Shown piece by piece: positions 40,679 to 48,479 of a DNA stretch of 64,000 bases. Both the position numbers and the translations under genes were made by a program. Below the pieces are notes generated by a model. The model saw nothing but the letters and a program-made list of their open reading frames with translations, had not been told where the DNA came from and did not search any database. The number at the start of each line of letters is the position of its first letter. The stretch's first letter is position 1. The DNA comes from Mycolicibacterium rhodesiae JS60 (GTDB lineage: Bacteria; Actinomycetota; Actinomycetes; Mycobacteriales; Mycobacteriaceae): the NCBI GenBank assembly GCA_000230935.2, contig AGIQ01000002.1:744001-808000 (forward strand), in the 5' to 3' direction.

Positions 40679-41443
40679 ATGAACATTGACGGCGCATCCA
40701 CGGTGGTCACCGGCGGCGCATCGGGTCTCGGCCTGGCCACCGTCAAACGACTCCTCGACCACGGAGCTCACGTGGTGATCGCCGACCTGCCGACCTCGGC
40801 GGGGGAGTCCGTGGCCGCCGAACTCGGTCCCCGCGTGAGTTTTTCCCCGGCGGACGTCCGCAGCACGGACGAGGTCACCGCGGCACTGGACCTCGCCGCC
40901 GAGGCGGGACCGGTCCGCGCGGTGGTGCACTGCGCAGGCCGCGGTGGGCCGGTCCGGGTGGTCGACAAGAACGGTGAGCCGGGTTCGCTGGAGCTCTACA
41001 CCGAGATCGTGACCACCAACCTGATCGGGTCGTTCAACGTGCTTCGGCTGGCAGCCGCCAGGATGGCGACCAATGAACCCGTCGATGGTGACCGCGGCGT
41101 GGTGATCATGACGGCATCAGTGGCCGCGTTCGAAGGCCAGATCGGGCAGATTCCCTACGCTTCGTCCAAGGCCGGCGTGGTGGGCATGACGATCGTCGCG
41201 GCGCGCGATCTGGCAGGCAAGCAGATTCGGGTGAACACCATCGCTCCGGGAACCTTCGACACCCCGTTGCTGGCCCGGTTGTCCGAAGAAGTGCGCTCCT
41301 CATTGGCCGCGACCGTCCCGCACCCGAGCCGGCTGGGTGATCCCAGCGAGTTCGCTCACCTGGCGCTGGCCATCATCGAGAACGGCATGCTCAACGGCGA
41401 GACGATCAGGCTGGACGGGGCGATCCGGATGGCACCGCGGTGA
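40679..41443 (+). CDS. SDR, 3-hydroxyacyl-CoA dehydrogenase type 2-like
   Basis: 254 aa classical [23 protein letters not shown] cofactor site, HCAGRGG, active-site YASSKAG, and [36 protein letters not shown], which is highly characteristic of the HSD17B10 / type 2 3-hydroxyacyl-CoA dehydrogenase group. Probably the third step of beta-oxidation for branched acyl-CoA. AGTGAAAGG lies upstream; its stop overlaps the next GTG (GTGA). Confidence 0.88.
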   Translation: MNIDGASTVVTGGASGLGLATVKRLLDHGAHVVIADLPTSAGESVAAELGPRVSFSPADVRSTDEVTAALDLAAEAGPVRAVVHCAGRGGPVRVVDKNGEPGSLELYTEIVTTNLIGSFNVLRLAAARMATNEPVDGDRGVVIMTASVAAFEGQIGQIPYASSKAGVVGMTIVAARDLAGKQIRVNTIAPGTFDTPLLARLSEEVRSSLAATVPHPSRLGDPSEFAHLALAIIENGMLNGETIRLDGAIRMAPR

Positions 41444-42201
41444 ACATCGAGATCGAGGTCGAGCAGAACGTCGGCATCCTCGCGATCAACCGGCCCGCGG
41501 TCCGGAATGCGATCGACCTGCCGACGGCCGAGGAGATCGCGGCCGCGCTCGACGATGTCGAAGCCCGACCGGAGATCCGGGCGATCGTCATCACCGGGCG
41601 CGGCGGCTTCTTCAGCGCGGGGATGGACCTCAAGGCGTTGGCCGCGACGAACCAGCGGCCCATCACCGCGACCCGCGGTGCGTTCGGGATCGTGGAGAAG
41701 CCGCCGGCCAAACCGGTCGTCGCGGCTGTCGAAGGTGCCGCACTCGGCGGAGGTCTGGAGATCGCCCTGTCGGCCGACGTCATCGTCGCCGCCGAGAACG
41801 CCAAGCTTGGCTTGCCCGAGGTCGCCCGCGGGCTGGTCGCCACTGCCGGAGGTGTGCTGCGGCTGCCCGGCCGGGTGCCCAGGGCGGTGGCGCTGGAGAT
41901 GATCATGACCGGTTCGCCGATCTCCGCGGCCCGGGCCTATGAGATCGGCCTGGTCAACCGGGTCGTGCCGGCGGGCACCGCATTGGCCGGCGCCGTCGAG
42001 CTCGCCCGGACGATCGCCGCCAATGCGCCGATGGCCGTGCGGGCAGCCAAGGCGGTGGCCGTCAACTCAGTGCACTGGGATGGCTCCGACGGGTTTGCCC
42101 TGCAGCGCCGGTATACCGATCCGGTGCGCGAGTCGGCCGACGCGGCCGAGGGTGCCCGAGCCTTCGTGGAAAAGCGTCCGCCGGTCTGGCAAGACGCTTA
42201 A
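41440..42201 (+). CDS. Enoyl-CoA hydratase
   Basis: 253 aa crotonase. Oxyanion motifs FFSAGMDLKAL and VEGAALGGGLEIALSADVIVA; catalytic region AKLGLPEVARGLVATAGG keeps the second Glu (PEV). GTG start overlaps the SDR stop by 4 bp, so hydratase and 3-hydroxyacyl-CoA dehydrogenase are translated together, matching consecutive beta-oxidation steps. Confidence 0.88.
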   Translation: MNIEIEVEQNVGILAINRPAVRNAIDLPTAEEIAAALDDVEARPEIRAIVITGRGGFFSAGMDLKALAATNQRPITATRGAFGIVEKPPAKPVVAAVEGAALGGGLEIALSADVIVAAENAKLGLPEVARGLVATAGGVLRLPGRVPRAVALEMIMTGSPISAARAYEIGLVNRVVPAGTALAGAVELARTIAANAPMAVRAAKAVAVNSVHWDGSDGFALQRRYTDPVRESADAAEGARAFVEKRPPVWQDA

Positions 42202-42230
42202 GCATCCGAGCGGCCGATCGTCATCTATTC

Positions 42231-42247
42231 TGAGTCCATCAGTCTCA
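42231..42247. promoter_or_regulatory. TGAGAC-type palindrome, site 7 (tetR promoter)
   Basis: TGAGTCCATCAGTCTCA, one mismatch from a perfect palindrome, 23 bp upstream of the TetR gene start. Position fits autoregulation, making this TetR the leading candidate to bind the whole series. Confidence 0.6.
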
Positions 42248-42270
42248 GATTAGATGGAGGAAGTCGAAGC

Positions 42271-42894
42271 ATGCCCGGGCAGCGCCCTGACGACACGGGT
42301 GCGGACAATCCGCGCCCGAGGGGGCGCCCTCGTACGGTGATCGACCTCGATGCGGTGGCCGATGCGGTGGCCGGCCTTGTCATCGATGGAGGCGAGAAAG
42401 CGATTTCGATCGTCGGCGCGGCCGAACGTCTCGACGTGTCACGGGCCACCCTGTACCGGCTCGTCCCGACCAAGGAGGACTTGGTCGGCATCATGTTCGA
42501 ACGGGCCACGAAGCACCAGACTGAGGTCATGTCGGCGGTGGTGGAATCCGATGTCTCGGTGCGGGACAGGCTGATCCGCCTCATTGAGATGCAGGTCGAA
42601 GCGGCAGTCAGGATGCGTGGCTACATGCCGGTGTTCTTCGGTGGCGGGGGTCTGCCGGCGGACGTCTTCGAGCGCTGGCATGCGTGGAGCCGCGACTATG
42701 AATCGACGTGGCGTGACTGTGTCAAAGAGGCGATGGCCGAGGGTGTCCTCGAAACAGCCGATGTCGGGACGACCACCCGACTGTTGCTCGGGATGTGCCT
42801 GTGGGTGTCGCGTTGGTATCGACCTGAAGACGGTGTCGAGGTCGAACACATTGCGCGCGTGGCGGTATCGCTGATCCTCCCGGAAGGCGCTTGA
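42271..42894 (+). CDS. TetR-family regulator, candidate controller of the TGAGAC regulon
   Basis: 207 aa. PRGRPRTVIDLDAV arm, then HTH ISIVGAAERLDVSRATLYRLVPTKEDLVGIMFER. Ligand domain with MRGYMPVFFGGGGLPADVFERW, closely similar to the TetR at 24478. Its own promoter holds one of the best copies of the 17-bp palindrome, and it sits centrally among the sites, with TGGAGGAAG as RBS. Assignment as the regulator of the series is inference from autoregulation logic. Confidence 0.85.
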   Translation: MPGQRPDDTGADNPRPRGRPRTVIDLDAVADAVAGLVIDGGEKAISIVGAAERLDVSRATLYRLVPTKEDLVGIMFERATKHQTEVMSAVVESDVSVRDRLIRLIEMQVEAAVRMRGYMPVFFGGGGLPADVFERWHAWSRDYESTWRDCVKEAMAEGVLETADVGTTTRLLLGMCLWVSRWYRPEDGVEVEHIARVAVSLILPEGA

Positions 42895-42941
42895 ACCGGC
42901 TTGGACCCGGATTGACCGCGTCAGCACCCGTGACTATTATT

Positions 42942-42958
42942 TGAGACGAGTAAACTCA
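42942..42958. promoter_or_regulatory. TGAGAC-type palindrome, site 8
   Basis: TGAGACGAGTAAACTCA, left half perfect, right half AACTCA. 20 bp upstream of the enoyl-CoA hydratase start at 42979. Confidence 0.55.
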
Positions 42959-42978
42959 AAATAGTTTGGGGTTCAGTC

Positions 42979-43758
42979 ATGACTACCGATCTCGGTATCG
43001 AATTGCTGTCCGGCGGAATAGGCGTGCTGGAGATCCGCCGGCCGCCGAACAATTTCTTCGACGCGGAACTCGTCGAGGCGATCGCCTCGACGACGCAGGA
43101 GTTGTCGCAATCCTCTGACGTCCGGGCGCTGGTGCTGTGTTCCGAAGGGAAGAACTTCTGCGCCGGTGCCGACTTCGGTGGTACCAGTGACGCGGCGGAG
43201 GTGTCGGCCGACGAAGGCGCGGACCGGCTGTATGCGGCTGCGGTGCGGATCTTCGAGGTGGACCTTCCGATTGTGGCGGCCGTGCAAGGGGCCGCGGTGG
43301 GCGGTGGACTCGGATTGGCTCTGGCCGCGGATTTCCGCGTCGCCAGTCCAGCCTCGCGTTTCGCTGCGAACTTTTCCCGGATCGGCCTGCACCATGGCTT
43401 CGGGATGACGGTGACGCTGCCACGGGTGGTCGGCGACCAGCGTGCCGCGGATCTGTTGATGACGGGGCGGCGGATCGACGGCGTCGAGGGTTATCGGATC
43501 GGCTTGGTCGACCGCCTTGTCGATGCCGACGATGCGATTCGGGACAATGCCATCGCGCTCGCCGGCGAGATCGCGTCAGCGGCCCCGCTTGCTGTCCGTA
43601 GTATTCGCACCACGCTGCGCCGGGGGCTGGCGGATGCGGTGGCTGACGCAACGAAACATGAACGGACAGAACAATCCTGGCTTCGTGACACCGCGGACTT
43701 CGCCGAAGGGGTCCGCGCTTCGGTGGAACGTCGCGCTCCGATCTTTACGGCCCGATGA
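42979..43758 (+). CDS. Enoyl-CoA hydratase/isomerase
   Basis: 259 aa crotonase-fold. FCAGADFGGTSDA and VQGAAVGGGLGLALAADFRVA form the oxyanion hole; FSRIGLHHGFGMTVTLPRVVG occupies the second catalytic region, where hydratase Glu residues are replaced, so isomerase or other chemistry is possible. First gene of a three-gene unit with two ACAD genes joined by ATGA overlaps. Confidence 0.85.
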   Translation: MTTDLGIELLSGGIGVLEIRRPPNNFFDAELVEAIASTTQELSQSSDVRALVLCSEGKNFCAGADFGGTSDAAEVSADEGADRLYAAAVRIFEVDLPIVAAVQGAAVGGGLGLALAADFRVASPASRFAANFSRIGLHHGFGMTVTLPRVVGDQRAADLLMTGRRIDGVEGYRIGLVDRLVDADDAIRDNAIALAGEIASAAPLAVRSIRTTLRRGLADAVADATKHERTEQSWLRDTADFAEGVRASVERRAPIFTAR

Positions 43759-44879
43759 GCGTCCTCGATCCCGCCCGCACCGTCACCGAGCTTCGGCAGG
43801 CCGTTCGCGACCTCACCGGTGAGTGGCTGGCGGCGGGGCGCTATGTACCACGCAGTGACTGCTGGCTGCGCTCCTTCGACCCTGAGTTCTCGCGGGAGTT
43901 GGCTGCGCGTGGTCTCATTGGGCTGACATGGCCGACGGAATTCGGCGGCGCCGGTCTCGATGCCAGGTCGCGGTTGGCCGTCACCGAGGAACTGCTGCGC
44001 GCCGGCGCTCCGGTGGCCGCGCACTGGATTGGTGACCGCCAGATCGGCCCGACGATTCTGCGGTACGGCACGCCTGAGCTACAACATGAGCTGCTGCCGG
44101 GAATCGTTGCCGCCGAATACGTTTTCTGCCTCGGAATGAGCGAGCCCGAGGCAGGCTCAGACCTCGCGGCGGTTCACACCACAGCCGTGAAGACCGACGG
44201 CGGTTGGCGGGTCAACGGCCGCAAGACGTGGACGAGCCAGGCGCACCACGCCACCCACGCCTACCTGCTTGCCCGTACTGATGCCTCCGGCCGTAAGCAC
44301 GAAGGCCTGTCGGAGTTCGTGGTCGACCTGGCCAGCGACGGGGTCGAGGTGTCGGGGATCTGGGACATGTCCGGCGAACACCACTTCAACGAGGTGTCGT
44401 TCACCGACGTTTTCGTACCGGATGGCCGGTTGATCGGTCAGCTGGGCAACGGTTGGCGTCAGGTCACCGAGCAGTTGTCGTTCGAACGCGGTGGCCCCGA
44501 GCGGGTTTTGAGCACCTATCCGCTGCTGCGCGAAGTGATGCAGCGGCTTCGCGAAGCAGGTGACGGCCGGTTCGACGCCGAACTGGGTGAGCTGGTGGCC
44601 CGGCTTTCGGTGCTGCGCCGTCAGTGCTGGGAGATCGCCGAAGCATTGGATGCCGGTCGTGCGCCGATCACCGAGGCCGCCAGCTTGAAGTACCTCGGCA
44701 CCAAGTTCGAGGTCGATGTCATCGAGTTTGCCCGACGCGCCGGATTCGGTGTAGCACAGGACGATTCGCTCGCTCAAGCGCTATGCGCTGCCCCGGGCTT
44801 CAGCATTCGCGGCGGTTCGTCCGACGTGTTGTTATCCATCATCGCCAAGAGCGAAGTCAGGAGTCAGACCGCGCCATGA
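43755..44879 (+). CDS. Acyl-CoA dehydrogenase, catalytic-type subunit
   Basis: 374 aa. GMSEPEAGSDLAAV FAD/substrate motif and WTSQAHHATHAYLLARTD; C-terminal GFSIRGGSSDVLLSIIAKS. Overlaps both neighbours by ATGA. It is immediately followed by a shorter ACAD-like gene, the usual genetic layout of heterotetrameric mycobacterial FadE pairs used for steroid or bulky acyl-CoA substrates. Confidence 0.88.
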   Translation: MSVLDPARTVTELRQAVRDLTGEWLAAGRYVPRSDCWLRSFDPEFSRELAARGLIGLTWPTEFGGAGLDARSRLAVTEELLRAGAPVAAHWIGDRQIGPTILRYGTPELQHELLPGIVAAEYVFCLGMSEPEAGSDLAAVHTTAVKTDGGWRVNGRKTWTSQAHHATHAYLLARTDASGRKHEGLSEFVVDLASDGVEVSGIWDMSGEHHFNEVSFTDVFVPDGRLIGQLGNGWRQVTEQLSFERGGPERVLSTYPLLREVMQRLREAGDGRFDAELGELVARLSVLRRQCWEIAEALDAGRAPITEAASLKYLGTKFEVDVIEFARRAGFGVAQDDSLAQALCAAPGFSIRGGSSDVLLSIIAKSEVRSQTAP

Positions 44880-45841
44880 GCGAGTTTGCCGACGAATTGA
44901 CCCACCTGGTTCACGATCTCGCCAAGGACGCGGCACCTGCCGTGGACGGGCAGCTGTCCGACGTCTGGCCGAAGGTCCTGGAGCTGGGGCTCGCCGGAAT
45001 CGGAATCGCCGAGGAGTCAGGCGGATCCGGTGGGGAGCTGAGCGATCTCCTGGTGGTGATCCGTGAGCTCGCCAGCGCCGGAATCGACACTCCCATCGTC
45101 GAAGCGGCGACCGCGGCATTCGTCGTCGGTCCCGCCGGCGAGGGCACGTTTGACACCGTCGCCACCTCCGCCGACTCAGGCCTGGGGCTCGTCACCTTCG
45201 CGCCGTCGGCCCGCCGTGCCGTCGTCGTCGGCGCATCCGATGTTGCGGTGTTCGAGCTTGCCGACGTCGACGTCGTCCCGGTGGTGGATATCGCGGGTCG
45301 CCCGGCCGGACACGTGTGTGTCACCGACGCACCCTGCACCCGCCCGGCGATCACTCCGGACGTTGTCATGGAGCGGCTCGCACTGGCGCGGTCGGCCGCG
45401 CTGATCGGCGGGTGTCGGGGTGCCTACGACATGACCAAGCAGTACGTGATCGAACGGCACCAGTTCGGCGCGCCACTGATCAAGATCTCCTCGGTATCAA
45501 CAAATGTGGCGCACATGGCTGTCGGCATCCGCACGGCCGAATCGGCGTTGCGCCGGGCGTTGGCGATCACGTGTGACCCCGCCGCGACGGATCTGCGACG
45601 CCTTGGCGCCGTGGCGAGTGCCCGTATCGCGGCGGCGCAATGCGCGACGGCGGTTGCACGCATCGCGCATCAACTTCACGGCGCGGTCGGCATCACCACC
45701 GAGTACGGGCTGCACCGGTACACCCGGACGCTCTGGGCGCAGCGCGATGCCGATGAGTCGGAACTGCGCTGGTGCGGACGGCTGGGGGCGGCGGCGCTCG
45801 CCACCGATGAGGCTGCGCTGTGGGAGCAGCTCACCGCCTGA
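44876..45841 (+). CDS. Short acyl-CoA dehydrogenase partner subunit
   Basis: 321 aa from the ATG at 44876, which overlaps the previous stop; the longer frame from 44624 lies inside the upstream ACAD. Recognisable ACAD helical domains (LGLAGIGIAEESGGSGGELSDLLVV, YVIERHQFGAPLIKISSVS, HQLHGAVGITTEYGLHRYTR), but the middle beta domain is reduced and lacks the SEPxAGSD motif. Probably the second subunit of an alpha2beta2 dehydrogenase with the 43755 product. Ends 3 bp before the convergent paralogue A gene. Confidence 0.82.
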   Translation: MSEFADELTHLVHDLAKDAAPAVDGQLSDVWPKVLELGLAGIGIAEESGGSGGELSDLLVVIRELASAGIDTPIVEAATAAFVVGPAGEGTFDTVATSADSGLGLVTFAPSARRAVVVGASDVAVFELADVDVVPVVDIAGRPAGHVCVTDAPCTRPAITPDVVMERLALARSAALIGGCRGAYDMTKQYVIERHQFGAPLIKISSVSTNVAHMAVGIRTAESALRRALAITCDPAATDLRRLGAVASARIAAAQCATAVARIAHQLHGAVGITTEYGLHRYTRTLWAQRDADESELRWCGRLGAAALATDEAALWEQLTA

Positions 45842-45844
45842 GCC

Positions 45845-46618
45845 CTAGAAGACCGTGGCGGCCTCACGCGGGTCGCTGATCGGTGCCGGCTCGGGATCGG
45901 CCGACTGCTGCCGGATGGCGCGGAAGGTCAGGAAGCTCTGCACCGTGATCCACACACCGAACAGGGTCAACGGGGACCAGAACACCAGCAGGCCGTTCCA
46001 GGCGAACGGGCCACTGCGCGGAATGAAGGCGATGGCGCCGGCCTCGAACATGATGGTGATCCACAGCGACATCCAGCCCCACCACCGGGGGAACGGATTG
46101 TGTTTGACCAGTTGGGTGGCCGGGCGCAGGCAGATCACGGTGACGCCGATCCACATGAAGATGTAGTACTGGTCGGTGGTCGTCAGCGTCAGGGTCGCCA
46201 GTTCGTGCATGAGCGCGGTGACTTCGGGGTCCTTGCGGGGCGCGGTGTAGGCGGCCACACCCCAGAACATCGGTGGAAGCATCAGGAACAACGACATCAT
46301 CGCGCCGCTGACCAGGGAGAGCGCGCTCCATATCTTCCAGCCGCCGGTCTCGACCCGAGACATCTGCACGGCGATGACAGCCAGGATCGGCATCATGAAA
46401 GCGCCTGTCCAGCTGCAGATCACCGCACCCCATTTGATCTTGGTCTGATTGGCGGCGTACCACTGCGCGATTTGCTCGGCGCTCCATGCGGGGTTTTTGG
46501 TGGGTACCTGCTGCAGCAGGAATATCAGTGAAAGCGTGTAGATGACGGCCAGCGCGATACCCCACCACAAGATGGCACGTTGGCTCTGCTCAGAGAAGCG
46601 GCTCCGACTGCTGACCAT
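45845..46618 (-). CDS. Six-helix membrane protein, paralogue A
   Basis: 257 aa. Six predicted TM segments: RAILWWGIALAVIYTLSLIF, IKWGAVICSWTGAFMMPILA, LSLVSGAMMSLFLMLPPMFW, YYIFMWIGVTVICL, WWGWMSLWITIMFEAGAIAF, and LLVFWSPLTLFGVWITVQSF. Family hallmarks shared with B-G: a Pro-rich segment after TM1 ending in SAEQ, VQMSRVE after TM2, NPFPRWWGW before TM5 and RSGPFAWNGLL before TM6. Very similar to paralogue F at 55.5-56.3 kb. AAGGAG upstream. Divergent from NorE-like copy 1, with a TGAGAC-type site at its promoter. No known domain recognised; function unknown. Confidence 0.8.
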   Translation of the reverse strand: MVSSRSRFSEQSQRAILWWGIALAVIYTLSLIFLLQQVPTKNPAWSAEQIAQWYAANQTKIKWGAVICSWTGAFMMPILAVIAVQMSRVETGGWKIWSALSLVSGAMMSLFLMLPPMFWGVAAYTAPRKDPEVTALMHELATLTLTTTDQYYIFMWIGVTVICLRPATQLVKHNPFPRWWGWMSLWITIMFEAGAIAFIPRSGPFAWNGLLVFWSPLTLFGVWITVQSFLTFRAIRQQSADPEPAPISDPREAATVF

Positions 46619-46641
46619 GGCTTCGGCTCCTTAGGCAAATT

Positions 46642-46658
46642 TCAGATAGTTAATCTCA
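46642..46658. promoter_or_regulatory. TGAGAC-type palindrome, site 9
   Basis: TCAGATAGTTAATCTCA: right half one mismatch, left half two. 23 bp upstream of paralogue A (leftward). Confidence 0.45.
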
Positions 46659-46761
46659 AAAATAGGACCTGCCCGAGACGGCTGTCAAGGATCGGCAGCC
46701 GCCTCGAAGTGATTGATCCACCCGCCGTATATTGACTGTGTTAGCGGCCACAATTAGAATA

Positions 46762-46778
46762 TGAGACAAGCAGTCTCA
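46762..46778. promoter_or_regulatory. TGAGAC-type palindrome, site 10 (perfect copy)
   Basis: TGAGACAAGCAGTCTCA is the only copy with both half-sites perfect. 21 bp upstream of the NorE-like copy 1 start. The overlapping ATG at 46761 opens the same frame but belongs to the operator. Confidence 0.65.
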
Positions 46779-46799
46779 AAGGAAGAGGAGGCGGGGCGC

Positions 46800-47417
46800 A
46801 TGTCCGCATCGGAGGTGATCGGACAGCCGGAGGCCACCGCCACCGAGTCTGCCGCACCTGGCAAGCACGTCCCCGGCGAACCGGGTATCTGGGTGCTGCT
46901 ATTTGGCGACATGCTCGTCTTCACCGTGCTGTTCGTGGTCTACCTGCACCGCCGCGGCGAGAACCGCGAGCTCTTCGCCGAGTCACAGAACGCCCTGAAC
47001 CGGAACTTCGGCGCCATCAACACCCTGGTGTTGCTGACCAGCTCCGTGCTGGTGGTGTTCGCTGTCGTCGCGTTGCGGTCCGAGCGGCTGCGCCCGCTCG
47101 CGCCGCGGCTGACTCTGGCCGGGTTTGCCGTCGGGTGCTGCTTCGTGATCGTCAAAGTCTTCGAGTACCACGAGAAGATCAGCGCGGGTATCACGCCCAG
47201 CACCAACGAGTTCTTCATGTACTACTTCGTGTTGACCGGCCTGCATCTGGCGCACGTCGTGATCGGGCTCGCGGTTCTGTTGGCGCTATCGCGGCTGGCC
47301 CGTAAGCCCGAGCCCTCGCGCACGCATATCGCCTTCTTCGAGGGTGGAGGGTGTTTCTGGCACATGGTCGATCTGCTGTGGATCGTCATCTTCCCTCTGC
47401 TGTTCCTGGTGCGGTGA
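46800..47417 (+). CDS. Cytochrome oxidase subunit III family protein, NorE-like, copy 1
   Basis: 205 aa from the ATG at 46800, eight bases after AGGAGG. Five TM segments of the COX3 fold: IWVLLFGDMLVFTVLFVVYL, LVLLTSSVLVVFAVVAL, LAGFAVGCCFVIVKVFEY, YYFVLTGLHLAHVVIGLAVL and WHMVDLLWIVIFPLLFLV. The short two-less-helix form with GDM, GLHxxH and FWHMVDLLWI matches NorE-type proteins linked to nitric oxide reductase or alternative oxidases. Here no oxidase core is nearby. It is followed 2 bp later by the NorF-like gene and then paralogue B, all one operon. Confidence 0.87.
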   Translation: MSASEVIGQPEATATESAAPGKHVPGEPGIWVLLFGDMLVFTVLFVVYLHRRGENRELFAESQNALNRNFGAINTLVLLTSSVLVVFAVVALRSERLRPLAPRLTLAGFAVGCCFVIVKVFEYHEKISAGITPSTNEFFMYYFVLTGLHLAHVVIGLAVLLALSRLARKPEPSRTHIAFFEGGGCFWHMVDLLWIVIFPLLFLVR

Positions 47418-47419
47418 TC

Positions 47420-47695
47420 ATGAAGACTCTGGTAGGTAGCAATGCGTCGGCCGCCTGGTTGGCCCTGACGACGCTGACCGTCATCTCGTGGGTGTTGGGC
47501 ACCCAGCACGGACTGGGCGGTGGTGGACACGTTCCGGCCAGCCTGGTCATCTTCGTGGTCGCAGTCTTCAAGATCCGGTTGGTGGGCTTGTACTTCATGG
47601 AGTTGCGGGAAGCACCGATCGCGCTGCGCGGAATCTTCGAGGGGTACTGCGTCGTCTTGCTGGGCCTGCTGGTCGGGATGTATCTGCTCGGCTAG
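47420..47695 (+). CDS. Cytochrome oxidase subunit IV family protein, NorF-like, copy 1
   Basis: 91 aa from ATG 47420; a GTG at 47414 overlapping the previous stop as GTGA is an alternative. Three TM helices: AAWLALTTLTVISWVLG, ASLVIFVVAVFKIRLVGLYFM, and GYCVVLLGLLVGMYLLG. The FKIRLVGLYFMELREAP motif is diagnostic of the prokaryotic COX4/NorF-type small subunit. Partner of the preceding NorE-like protein. Confidence 0.87.
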   Translation: MKTLVGSNASAAWLALTTLTVISWVLGTQHGLGGGGHVPASLVIFVVAVFKIRLVGLYFMELREAPIALRGIFEGYCVVLLGLLVGMYLLG

Positions 47696-47701
47696 GAGGA
47701 C

Positions 47702-48469
47702 ATGGTGAATCGCGCGGTCCACAAGTTCTGCGCGTGGAGCGGCACGCTCTGCCTGATCCTCATGGCAATCGGACTGATCGCGATCGCCCGGTTCGTACCC
47801 ACCCCGTCTCCTGGTCAAAGTGCGCTAGAGACAGCACAATTCATCATCGACAACCGGACCGGGATCCGGTGGGGCATGATCCTCGCGATGTTCGCGTCGT
47901 CGTTGCTGATGACGTACGCGGTGTCGATGGCCATCCACATGCGTCGCATCGAGGGCCGCTTTCCGGCGCTGGCGATGATCCAGTTCGGTCTGGGTGCGAT
48001 CTTCGTCCTGGAGTTCATCTACCTGCTGTTCTTTTGGCAGACAGCGACATTCCGCGTGGACCGCGCTCCCGAACTCATCCAGTTGCTCAACGACATGGCC
48101 TGGATCCCATTCGTCGGCCTGACCTCGACCGCAGTGGTTCAGGTCGCCTGCTTCGGTGTCGCGGTTCTACTGGACCGGCGCGAGCGGCCGGTCTTCCCGC
48201 GCTGGCTGGGCTACTACAACCTGTGGGTAGCGTTGATGTTCACGCCCGGCACGTTCAACGTCTTCTTCAAGGATGGTCCGCTGGCATGGAACGGCATCAT
48301 CGCCTGGTATATCCCGCTCGGGGTGTTTGCGACCTGGCTGATCATCAATCCGTTTTATTTGTCCAAGGCTGTCGACACGATGGCCGACGACGCACCGCCG
48401 GAACTGGACCGCATGCGGGCGGATCTCGACCGGCTGCTCGCGGCGGAGCTCAACGCGGCTGGTCGGTGA
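47702..48469 (+). CDS. Six-helix membrane protein, paralogue B
   Basis: 255 aa, TAGGAGGA immediately before the ATG. Same architecture as A: TPSPGQSALET after TM1, IHMRRIEGRFP after TM2, FFWQTATFR, WIPFVGLTSTAVVQVACFGV, PVFPRWLGYYNLWVAL, and FFKDGPLAWNGII. Closest to paralogue C, with long identical runs. C-terminal helical tail rich in charged residues (LDRMRADLDRLLAAEL). Third gene of the NorE-NorF-B operon; its product is likely associated with the NorE/F-like subunits. Confidence 0.8.
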   Translation: MVNRAVHKFCAWSGTLCLILMAIGLIAIARFVPTPSPGQSALETAQFIIDNRTGIRWGMILAMFASSLLMTYAVSMAIHMRRIEGRFPALAMIQFGLGAIFVLEFIYLLFFWQTATFRVDRAPELIQLLNDMAWIPFVGLTSTAVVQVACFGVAVLLDRRERPVFPRWLGYYNLWVALMFTPGTFNVFFKDGPLAWNGIIAWYIPLGVFATWLIINPFYLSKAVDTMADDAPPELDRMRADLDRLLAAELNAAGR

Positions 48470-48479
48470 CGGCGCGGGT

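Noticed and set aside
44624..44875. N-terminal extension of the short ACAD (frame open from 44624)
   Set aside because: Lies inside the upstream ACAD coding region; ATG 44876 with ATGA overlap is the natural start.
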